Source of the DNA: Onthophagus taurus
Lineage: Eukaryota; Arthropoda; Insecta; Coleoptera; Scarabaeidae
DNA length: 64,000 bases
Reading direction: 5' to 3'
Assembly: GCF_036711975.1 (NCBI RefSeq)
Contig: NC_091968.1
Span: 682,001-746,000 of the forward strand
In this document: positions 1 through 10,500 of the stretch, in pieces
Numbering within the stretch: the first letter of the stretch is position 1
How the letters are laid out: the number at the start of each line of letters is the position of its first letter
Made by a program: the position numbers and the translations under genes
The notes under the pieces: model-generated
Database searches by the model: none
What the model was told of the DNA's origin: nothing
What the model saw: only the letters and a program-made list of their open reading frames with translations

Positions 1-60
1 AAATCGATATTGGACACTTATTTCTGGACAGAGGGAGTAATTAATAATAAAATTAATTAC

Positions 61-2258
61 CTTCTTCTAATCTCGATTCCTCCTTCCTCATTTGAACCAC
101 AATCATATTACTTAAACTTTTATATTCTTCAAAGCTCAAAATTAACTTCCGTTTAACTTGCGTATCTTCGTTAACACTTTCATTTTGGTTGTTTGGTTCT
201 TCTTCCCCGCCCATCGGTTCGTTTTGTTCGTCATCCAAATGAATATCGGGTTGCTCAACGCGAATAATCGATTTATTTAGCAATCTATAAGCTTCTTTAA
301 CATGTTTTGACTGAACTTGATCCGAAATTTCCATCCTTGCCATAGCTTCTGCTAATCGAATCATACTTTCTAATTGTCTCACCGTAATCCTCCACGTTGA
401 TTTCCCGGTCGTTGTTGAATCCCTCAATCTTAATTTATGATAAAATCTAACCAATAATTCGCCGGCTTCTTCGTTAATGACCGGTTTAAATTTCCTCGCG
501 AACGTGATGTATTGAAGAACTTCTTCTTTGCTGTAAACTTTCTCAACGATTTGTTCAACGTTACTGTGTAAATCAACGATTTTTCTTGCAATGGCATAAT
601 CGACTAATTCGTTGCATTCATCAACGAGGATAAAAAATAAATCGAAACGAGACATAATCGGTGCGCTTAATGCGATGTTTTGTTGGAGTGATTTAGCTCG
701 ATCATATCGACCCCCAATTGGATTAGCGGCCGCTAAAATTGAGGTTCTCGCGTTTAAAGTGGCTCGAACGCCTGCTTTTGCCAAAGAAATCGTTTGTTGT
801 TCCATCGCTTCGTGAATAGCAACTTGATCCCTTGGATCCATTTTATCGAATTCATCGATACAACAAACCCCGTTATCGGCCAACATTAAAGCACCCGCTT
901 CTATTACGAAATCGCCGGTTTCTTCGTCTCGAACAACCGCAGCTGTTAAACCGGCCGCGGATGAAGCTTTCCCCGATGTATAAACAGCCCTTGGAGAAAA
1001 TTCCGAGACTTGTTTTAAAAATTGCGATTTTGCCGTGCTTGGGTCCCCGACGATACAACAATTTATATCGCCTCTTAACGTTGTTAATTCAATGGTTGTT
1101 TTCGCAACACCTCCAAATAACATTAAAAGAATCCCCCGTTTTACTTCATCGTTACCGTGAATACTCGGAAATAAACTGCTTATTAAATTTGAGTACAAAT
1201 TCTTATCATGGGACATATCATAAAGGTGCTTCCATTCCCCCTCGGTCATTTGTTGTTTTAAATCTTCCGGTGTAACATCTTCTAAAGGCATTTCAACTCC
1301 CCCAAAACGCGGATTCGTCGGTTGAACACTACACGCTAAAAAAGCCATCCGATAATGTAAATCCCTCACCCCCAAAGCTTTTAACCCTCGAATTCCCTCG
1401 GAATCATCCCCTTTTTTATGCCGCGAATTCATTTGGGTCTTAGCTCCAGGTAAAGACAACGCCCCAACATCAGGAACAACAATTAAAGTTCCCGTAAAAT
1501 CGTATCGATCACCCGCTTGAACGGTTTCAACGTTTTCGGCGCGTAAAATCACCTCAACACTCCGCGGGATACAACCTCGAGGTAATTCGGCTTGAGTTTC
1601 TTGAATCCGCACTTTTTGAAAATCGATAAAAAGCGATTTGTCGACGTCTAAAAGAAATCGCCGTCGATTATTACAAACCGGGTTACGACAAATCGTTGGA
1701 TTTGTAAATTTAAATTGTTGCTCGACGTTTTTTATTACAGTTTGGCAATCCAAACAGATGAATGTTCCGGAAATTAATTCGGGATGAACCGGGTGCGTAC
1801 GAATAACTTGACCGGAAATACGAACCAAAGTGCCAATTTTATCCGTTTTTAATTCGCGGACTTTTTGGCGAGTTGGAACATCGGTGAAACTAACGTAACA
1901 TTCTTTTTCTTTTTTAAGATCGCTGTGATCTTTTACAAAATTTGAAACTGCTTGGCAAAGAAAGGGGAAGATCCTAAAATATTCTTCGATTATCGTTGTT
2001 GCTAAATCTTGGTTATAACGTTCTGTATCTTCAAAATTAATCTCTAAAGTGCTTCGTTCTTGGTGGAGGAGTTCCATGGCTGGGTTTAAATATTTTACTT
2101 TCCCATATTCTTGATACCTTTATTTAAATTAATTAATTCATTCATTAATGGTTCTTTTTTACTTACTCTTCAAGAAAATCTTGAAATAACTTTTGTGTTC
2201 GAATTCCCACCTCATCTCGAACACGCGCTTGTCCTAGTTGAACATCCGCAACATCCAT
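61..2258 (-). CDS. Mcm6: DNA replication licensing factor MCM6 (partial, C-terminus beyond window)
   Basis: MCM6 subunit of the MCM2-7 replicative helicase. Two exons are visible: 2258-2167 (begins [13 protein letters not shown]) and 2117-61, joined by a 49-nt intron (GTAAGT donor; acceptor before 2117). The small first exon matches the conserved MCM6 N-terminus ([10 protein letters not shown]), so the Met at 2077 is internal. Numbered from the true start: zinc-binding cysteines at about 152, 155, 174 and 179; Walker A GDPSTAKS at 388-395; Walker B CCIDEFD from 449; arginine finger SRFD with R521. Exon 2 ends at 61 before a GTAATT donor (TTAGAAGAAG|GT); the last roughly 110 residues of the family should lie left of the window. 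Divergent from C1D. The family assignment is certain. Confidence 0.97.
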
Positions 2259-2608
2259 TTCTTTACAAAAACAGCTTTATAATCTTTATAATAAAGTAAC
2301 AACTTAAAAACGTATTCGGTTCGATACTTTCCCGCTTCAAATTGTAACATAACCTCACTTAACCAAACGTCAAAATAAAATTTATTTATTTATTTTATAT
2401 AGTTTATTTATTAAAATATCTGATTTTAATGAATCCGTAATTTGATATTAAACGATAAATAGGGATTGCAACAATTACATAAATTTATTATACTTACTTT
2501 TATTGTTTTTTATTAAAAAATTTTAAGTTGGTATCTATTAAACATAAAAATGATAATCTCAAAAAAATCTCGTTATAAAACATTAAATAAAACTAATATT
2601 TGATTAAA
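2259..2608. promoter_or_regulatory. Mcm6 promoter, left copy of a duplicated bidirectional promoter
   Basis: About 350 bp of AT-rich DNA between the Mcm6 start and a truncated C1D start. It is near-identical by eye to 6810-7165, including the block ACATAACCTCACTTAACC and the ATTTGATATTAAACGATAAA block. Since Mcm6 reads left from it and a dead C1D fragment reads right, only the Mcm6 direction is expected to be productive here. No clear TATA box is visible. Confidence 0.7.
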
Positions 2609-2716
2609 ATGGACTTTGAAGATTTAACAGAATTTTCACTTAAGTGTTAATGACTTAGAAGAACTTATCAATAAGACTTTAAACAATTTCAACATTGAAG
2701 ATCTATCATTTAAGGA
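2609..2716 (+). pseudogene. C1D 5' fragment (truncated duplicate)
   Basis: Begins ATGGACTTTGAAGATTTAA as the intact C1D at 7166, lacks about 35 bp after codon 6, then follows the intact gene (ending near GAAGATCTATCATTTAAGGA) until it runs into the satellite at about 2716. Its own frame stops after 13 codons. It shows that the duplicated unit covered the shared promoter plus about 42 C1D codons. The junction has the short shared string TTAAGGA, which also occurs in the satellite unit. Confidence 0.85.
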
Positions 2717-5700
2717 ATCGAAGAAATAATATTAGACACGTTAAAACTAGATTAAATTTGCTTCAAAATGATTTTTATCTCATCTCCATATCTTTGTTAC
2801 TTTATAATATATGATGTTCTCAATTACCATCATTTTGAATACATAGTTAAAGAAGCAGAGTTGGATTAAAAAACTCAAAGCTACGAGATGTATGGAATTG
2901 AAGAAATAATATTAGGCACGTTAAAACTAGATTAAATTTGCTTCAAAATGATTTTTATCTCATCTTCATATCTTTGCGATATATGATGTTCTTAATTACC
3001 ATCATTTTGAACAAATTGTTAAAAAAACAGAGTTAGATTCAAAAGCTCAAAGCTACGACATTTATGGAAGCGAAGAAATGATATGAAGCTCATTAAAACT
3101 AGATTACATTTGCTTCAAAACGGTTTTTATCTGATTCTGATATCTTTGTTACTTTATGAGATATGATATTTTCAATTTCCATCGTTTTATATAAATGTTT
3201 AATGAAGCAGAATTAGATTAAAAAGTTCAAAGCTACGAGATTAATGGAATAGAAGAAATAATATTAGGCACGCTATAAACTAGATTAAATTTGTTTCAAA
3301 ATGATTTTTATCTCATTTTCATATCTTTGTTACTTTGTGATATATGATGTTCTTAATTACCATCATTTTGAATAAATAATTAAGGAAACAGAGTTAGATT
3401 AAAAAGCTCAAAGCTATGTGATTTATGGAAGCGAAGAAATTATATGAAGCTCATTAAAACTAGATTAAATTTGCTTAAAAACGGTTTTTATCTCATTCTG
3501 ATATCTTTGTTATTTTATGAGATATGATATTTTCAATTTCCGTCGTTTTAAATAAAAGTTTAATGAAGCAGGATTAGATTAAAAAGCTCAAAGCTACGAG
3601 ATTTAAGGAATCGAAGAAATAATATTAGACACGTTAAAACTAGATTAAATTTGCTTCAAAATGATTTTTATCTCATCTCCATATCTTTGTTACTTTATGA
3701 TATATGATGTTCTCAATTTCCATCATTTTGAATAAATTATTAATGAAGCAGATTTGGATTAAAAAGCTCAAAGCTACGAGATTAATGGAATCGAAGAAAT
3801 TATATGAAGCTCATTAAAAGTAGATTAAATTTGCTACAAAACGGTTTTTATCTCATTCTGATATCTTTGTTATTTTATGAGATATGATATTTTCAATTTC
3901 CGTCGTTTTAAATAAAAGTTTAATGAAGCAGGATTAGATTAAAAAGCTCAAAGCTACGAGATTTAAGGAATCGAAGAAATAATATTAGACACGTTAAAAC
4001 TAGATTAAATTTGCTTCAAAATGATTTTTATCTCATCTCCATATCTTTGTTACTTTATGATATATGATGTTCTCAATTTCCATCATTTTGAATAAATTAT
4101 TAATGAAGCAGATTTGGATTAAAAAGCTCAAAGCTACGAGATTAATGGAATCGAAGAAATTATATGAAGCTCATTAAAAGTAGATTAAATTTGCTACAAA
4201 ACGGTTTTTATCTCATTCTGATATCTTTGTTACTTTATGAGATATGATATTTTCAATTTCCGTTGTTTTAAATAAAAGTTTAATGAAGCAGAATTAGATT
4301 AAAAAGCTCAAAGCTACGAGATTTAAGGAATCGTAGAAATAATATTAGGCACGTTAAAACTAGATGAAATTTGCTTCAAAATGATTTTTATCTCATCTTC
4401 ATATCTTTGTTACTTTATGACATATGATGTTCTTAATTACCATCATTTTGAATAAATAATTAAGGAAACAGAGTTAGATTAAAAAGTTCAAAGCTACGAG
4501 ATTTATGGAATCGAAGAAATAATATTAAGCAAGTTATAACTAGATTAAATTTGTTTCAAAATGTTTTTTATCTCATCTTCATATCTTTGTTACTTTATGA
4601 TATATGATGTTATCAATTACCATCATTTTGAATAAATTATTAAAGCAACAGAGTTGGATTAAAAAGCTCAAAGCTACGAGATTTATGGAATCGAAGAAAT
4701 AATATTAAGCAAGTTAAAACTAGATTAAATTTGCTACAAAACGGTTTTTATCTCATTCAGATATCTTTGTTACTTTATGAGATATGATATTTTCAATTTC
4801 CATCGTTTTAAATAAAAATGTAATAAAGCAGAATTAGATTAAAAAGCTCAAAGCTACGAGGTTTATGGAATCGAAGAAATAATATTAGGCACGTTAAAAC
4901 TAGATTAAATTTGCTTCAAAATGATTTTTATCTCATCTTCATATCTTTGTTACTTTATGACATATGATGTTCTTAATTACCATCATTTTGAATAAATAAT
5001 TAAAGAAGCAAAGTTAGATTAAAAAGCTCAAAGCTACGAAATTAATGGAATAGAAGAAATAATATTAGGCACGCTAAAACTAGATTAAATTTGCTTCAAA
5101 ATGATTTTTATCTCATCTTCATATCTTTGTTACTTTATGAAATATGATGTTCTTAATTACCATCATTTGTAATAAATAATTAAGGAAACAGAGTTAGATT
5201 AAAAAGCTCAAAGCTACAAGATTTATGGAATCGAAGAAATAATATTAGGCACGCTAAAACTAGATTAAATTTGCTTCAAAATGATCTTTATCTCATCTTC
5301 ATATCTTTGTTACTTTATGATATATGATGTTCTTAATTACCATCATTTTGAATAAATAATTAAAGAAACAGAGTTACATTAGAAAGCTTAAAGTTACGAA
5401 ATTTATGGAATAGAAGAAATAATATTAAGCAAGTTATAACTAGATTAAATTTGTTTCAAAATTATTGTTATCTCATTTTGATATCTTTGTTACTTTATGA
5501 TATATGATGTTATCAATTACCATCATTTTGAATAAATTATTAAAGCAGCAGAGTTGGATTAAAAAGCTCAAAGCTACGAGATTTATGGAATCGAAGAAAT
5601 AATATTAAGCATGTTAAAACTAGATTAAATTTGCTTCAAAATGTTTTTTATCTCATTCTGATATCTTTGTTACTTTATGATATATGATGTTCTTAATTAC

Positions 5701-6775
5701 CATCATTTTGAATTAATTATTAAGGAAACAGAGTTAGATTAAAAAGCTCAAAGCTACATGATTTATGGAAGCGAAGAAATTATATGAAGCTCATTAAAAC
5801 TAGATTAAATTTGCTTAAAAACGGTTTTTATCTCATTCTGATATCTTTGTTACTTTATGAAATATGATATTTTCAATTTCCGTCGTTTTAAATAAAAGTT
5901 TAATGAAGCAGAATTAGATTAAAAAGCTCAAAGCCACGAGATTTAAGGAATCGAAAAAATAATATTAGGCACGCTAAAACTAGATTAAATTTGGTTCAAA
6001 ATGATTTTTATCTCATTTTCATATCTTTGTTACTTTATGACATATGATGCTCTTAATTACCATCATTTTGAATAAATAATTAAAGAAGCAAAGTTGGATT
6101 AAAAAGCTCAAAGCTACAAGATTTATGGAATCGAAGAAATAATATTAGGCATGCTAAAACTAGATTAAATTTGCTTCAAAATGATTTTTATTTCATCTTC
6201 ATATCTTTGTTACTTTATGATATATGATGTTCTTAATTACCATCATTTTGAATAAATAATTAAGGAAACAGAGTTAGATTAAAAAGCTCAAAGCTACGAA
6301 ATTAATGGAATAGAAGAAATAATATTAGGCACGTTAAAACTAGATTAAATTTGCTTCAAAATGATTTTTATCTCATCTTCATATCTTTGTTACTTTATGA
6401 CATATGATGTTCTTAATTACCATCATTTTGAATAAATAATTAAAGAAGCAAAGTTGGATTAAAAAGCTCAAAGCTACGTGGTTTATGGAAGCGAAGAAAT
6501 TATATGAAGCTCATTAAAACTAGATTAAATTTGCTTAAAAACGGTTTTTATCTCATTCTGATATCTTTGTTACTTTATGAGATATAATATTTTCAATTTC
6601 CATCGTTTTAAATAAAAGTTTAATGAAGCAGGATTAGATTAAAAAGGTCAAAGCTACGAGATTTGTAGAATCGAAGAAATAATATTAGGCACGTTAAAAC
6701 TAGATTAAATTTGCTTCAAAACGATTTTTATCTCATCTTCATATCTTTGTTACTTTATGATATATGATCTTCTCA
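2711..6775. repeat. Satellite array, 180-bp unit, about 22-23 copies
   Basis: From 3413 to 6775 the sequence repeats with a period of exactly 180 bp; the first copies are slightly irregular (172, 180 and 181 bp). Each unit carries AAGCTCAAAGCTACGAGATT, GAATCGAAGAAATAATATTA and ATATCTTTGTTACTTTATGA. Two subtypes are recognisable, A (AATATTAGGCACGTTAAAAC, ending in ACCATCATTTTG) and B (TATATGAAGCTCATTAAAAC, with ACGGTTTTTATCTCATTCTG). They alternate A-B between about 2881 and 4320 as a 360-bp higher-order unit; 3601-3960 and 3961-4320 are nearly identical. No ORF or transposon end is visible in it. Confidence 0.97.
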
Positions 6776-6781
6776 TATATA

Positions 6782-6809
6782 GCGCTTGTCCTAATTAAAC
6801 AACATCCAT
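6782..6809 (-). pseudogene. Relic of Mcm6 exon 1 start
   Basis: On the minus strand, ATG GAT GTT followed by a disrupted stretch and GGACAAGCGC is the first dozen codons of Mcm6 exon 1 (compare 2258-2222). It lies at the right edge of the satellite and marks the other end of the duplicated promoter unit. It cannot encode MCM6: the frame stops after four codons. Confidence 0.85.
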
Positions 6810-7165
6810 TTCGTTACAAAAACAGCTTTATTATAAAGTAATAAGTTAAAAATATATTCGATTCGATATTTTCCCGCCTCAAATTGTAACATAACCTCAC
6901 TTAACCAAACGTCAATATAAAATTTATTATTTATTTTATATACTTTATTTATTAAAATATCTGATTTTAATTAATCGGTAATTTGATATTAAACGATAAA
7001 TAGTGATTGTAACAATTACGTAAATTTATTATACTTACTTTTATTATTTTTTTATTAAAAAATTTAAAGTTGGTATCCATTAAACATAAAAAAAGATAAC
7101 ATAACCTCAAAAAGAAAATCTCGTGTAATGTGTAAAACATGAAATAAAAGTAATTTTTGATTAAA
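6810..7165 (+). promoter_or_regulatory. C1D-WDR6 promoter, right copy of the duplicated bidirectional promoter
   Basis: 356 bp directly upstream of C1D, homologous to 2259-2608. It holds two ATAACCTCA sites (about 6890 and 7100), a motif also found upstream of the HARBI1-like gene and of mRpL46. Before the duplication and satellite growth this was presumably the single divergent promoter of Mcm6 and C1D. Confidence 0.65.
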
Positions 7166-7567
7166 ATGGACTTTGAAGATTTAAAAGACGATCCAGTAAT
7201 ACAAGAGAAATTAAATAACTTCCACTTAAGTGTTAATGATTTAGAAGAACTTATCAATAAGACTTTAAACGATTTCAACGTTGAAGATCTATCAATTAAG
7301 GATAAAATAAATTACGATTTATTCGTTGCATATTTATTGAATACGTGCTATTGGATGTATTTGAGAACAAAGGGGCTTGAAACTGAGGAAGTTAAATTAG
7401 AACTCGGACGAATTAAAGAGTACATGCTTAAAGCTAAACAAGCGGTTGAAAGAAAAACAATTCGTCCGCTATTAAATAAGCCGGTCGCTGAGAGATTTGT
7501 AAAGCATGGTATTAATTATTCGAAGAAGAACACTGTAGAAGGATCCAAAAAGCGCAAAAGAAATTAA
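7166..7567 (+). CDS. C1D: C1D nuclear exosome cofactor homologue
   Basis: 133-aa single-exon protein of the Sas10/Utp3/C1D family (human C1D, yeast Rrp47/Lrp1), a nuclear RNA-binding partner of the exosome nuclease Rrp6/EXOSC10 in rRNA and snoRNA 3' processing. The conserved core is clear: DLFVAYLLNTCYWMYLRTKG, then ELGRIKEYM and AERFVKHGINYSKKN, with a basic KKRKRN tail. I chose the ATG at 7166; the same frame is open upstream only to a TTG at 7157. The stop is 5 nt before the WDR6 ATG, suggesting a shared transcript. Its duplicated, truncated twin is at 2609. Confidence 0.92.
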   Translation: MDFEDLKDDPVIQEKLNNFHLSVNDLEELINKTLNDFNVEDLSIKDKINYDLFVAYLLNTCYWMYLRTKGLETEEVKLELGRIKEYMLKAKQAVERKTIRPLLNKPVAERFVKHGINYSKKNTVEGSKKRKRN

Positions 7568-7572
7568 TTAAA

Positions 7573-10500
7573 ATGTCCGATAAAGTTATAATTGAAAGAT
7601 TTTTTATTAAAACAAACGTTAACGCTATTAAAGTTTTAAAAAATGTGATTTTAATCGGTACCGGGGGATTTTTGATTATTTATAACCGTAATTATGAAAA
7701 AGTTGTATCCAAAACTTTTATTTTTGATGAAACAATAACCGGGATTGATTTTGATGATGATCAAATTTTAATTTACGCTGAGAATGTTCTTGGGGCATTT
7801 AAATTAAAAGGAAATTCCGAAATTGTTGAGTTAAATCGTTTCTATTACAACGATTGGATCCTCACATCAAAATTTATTGAAAATGGGATTGTTTTTGTTT
7901 CAATTCATAGCGAGGCAATAAATTTAGATCGAAATTTGGATGTTTTAACCATATCCAAATCAACGGAAATTTGTACTTGTTATTGTGCTCATATTATCAA
8001 CAAAAAATGGGATGATTTATTTGTTTTAAGTGGAACGGCGTTTAGCGAAATTTTTATTTGGATGCCTTCAATGAAAAACAAAGATAAATGTCAAGTTTTA
8101 TATAAAATCGTAGGTCATAAAGGTGTTATTTTTTCTATTGATTACTCAGAAAAATTGGGGTTAATTTGTTCGACTTCTGATGATGGGAAGGCAATGATTT
8201 GGAATGCCAAAGATTTTTTTATTAATAACAACACAAAAAATGAAATAAAATGTGTTAAAGAACTTCAACATCGACAAAGAGTGTTTAAAGGAAAATTTTT
8301 TAATAGTCACTTAATAACAACTCTCGAAGATAGTACAATTAAGATTTGGGACTCAAATTTTAAAAATAAAACGACTTCTCATCAAATTGGCCCAATTTGG
8401 AGCTTAGATTTTTGTGGTGAAAAGAATTTAGTGTTTACCGGTGGTGCGGATGGTGGGGTTATATCAACCCCAATAAATCTTGAATTAGATTTGAATAAAT
8501 CAAATAAAATTCTTAGTGTTAACAACAAAAATCGATATAAAGATTTCGTCGTTTTAAACCACAAAATCGGAGTTGGGATAACAAACATTGGTGAATTTAA
8601 TTTAATTAATACTCACGATTTAATTGAAAAGCATGATGATTTAAATTCTTATTGTTTAATTAGAAAATCGCCTTGTAAACAATTAATTTGTTTGGCTGGA
8701 ATGCATGGGAATCTTCATTTATATCAATTAAAAGATGATAAAATCATTTACAAGATTTCTTGTAACATTAAACATAACCCCAAAATTTTTTCATTGCATT
8801 GGTTATCATGTAAATCGTTTTTGGTGTGTTTAAACGATGGGGTTTTAATTTTATGGTATTTTAATAATGAGGAGTTAATTCCAATGCAATTTTTTCAACT
8901 CCCCCCAATGAAAGAGAGGTGGTCAACATCTGCAACGTTTTGTGGGGATAATTTAATCGTTGGAGATCGGAAAGGAAATTTGTGCATATTTGAAATTGAA
9001 AGTGGACATCTTAAAGAAGTTTTGAAGAAAATTCAACCTAATGGGGTTACTCAGTTATATTTTAATCAACAAAAAGAAGAATTAATTGTTTTAGGTAAAA
9101 AAAAAATAACCTCAAAATTTTTATTAATCTCAAAATTTTTGTTAGGTATAATTGAAGAATCATTATGTCGCTTAATAATCGACAATTTTTTTTAATCGCC
9201 GCTAAATCACTCAAGTAAACTGTTACAAATAAAAAGAAGTGCGGAAAAATGTAAAACTTATCAAAAAAATCACAAGTTTCGACGTGACGTCACTTTTCGT
9301 GACGTCATCGATCGTGCTAACTGTGCTAACCATATACAGCGTGTCCCACGACGTGGTTGCCATAGCTTGGGAGTGTGTTGCTGGGATGATTTCAATTAAA
9401 AAATTTCTAAGGGTGTGTTTACGTTGGAGCTGCGATAAACGATAATAGCGACGATATTACCAAAACAACGAAATTGTTGTCATAGTTTTATATGCAGGTG
9501 TTTATATTGGAAGGAGAGCTGCGATAAACGATAAGAGCAACAATGAGAGTAGCGATAAGAGCTGGGCAAAATGAATTGAAAATGATTTGTTAGAACAAAT
9601 CTGTTGTGGTAATTTTTATCTTTTTGGTCCCACAAGGGGGATCTAACAAAAATTTCACTAATTAAACAGTCGATATCCATGTTGACCACAGCTGATAATA
9701 ACAAAGAAAATAAGGAATAAAATTAGCGTCGCACTTATCGTTAGTCGGCTGTCAAGCGTGTGACAATTCGTCGCTCCAATATAAACACTTGCATATAAAA
9801 CTATGACAACTATTTCAGCTCCAACTTAAACGCACCCTAATGAATATACACCCAAAACGCTATTGTAACCGAGCTACAAGCTGTTAATTTTGTTATTATT
9901 AAAAAGGCCAGGTGGCTGTGAATGATAATTTGTTATTTATTGTGACAGTAGACATGCAGTAGACGGCAATTCAATTAATTTTGCGTGCTTATTTTTGTGT
10001 GGTACATTAAAATACTCTTAAAGGTATGTTTACTTTTTCGAATGAAGAATACGCCGATATTCACTTTGTTTATGGATTGTGTAATGGACCAGCGGCATTT
10101 GATGAATATCGTCGACGATTTCCCACTCATAGTGTGCCTTGTAGAACTGTTTTTAGCAATGTCCATCGATGTTTAATTGAAACAGGCAAGTTTCCTACAG
10201 CTATTTCTGAACGTTCCATTCAACAGGAACTTGCTCAAGAAGAAGCAATACTTAATACAATTGATGCTCAACCTTCTACTAGTGTTCGAAGAATAGCCAA
10301 CACACTTAACATATTGGCCATGTTTACCTCCAGGTTCATCATTTTTCGTAAAAGAATATAAAAACCACAATATTTGCATAAAACGATGACTAATTTATTA
10401 TAAAGAAATTTCGGTGCTACAGATCTGTTTCGGTTAACTATGTAACCGTCTTCAGGCACGACGTCGTATTTAGCACTTCATCATGGTGGAGAAGCATCTT

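Noticed and set aside
53-60. Mcm6 ending at the stop at 53
   Set aside because: The last two codons read past a GTAATT donor at 60; MCM6 proteins continue about 110 residues further, so the end is outside the window.
2711-6775. CRISPR-like array
   Set aside because: Units are 180 bp, contiguous, without distinct spacers; this is a satellite in a eukaryotic genome.
7573-9195. The long plus-strand frame as a complete gene of its own
   Set aside because: Its last 33 codons read through a GTAAAA splice donor into intron; the frame joins the 15156 exon in phase and both parts match one WDR6.
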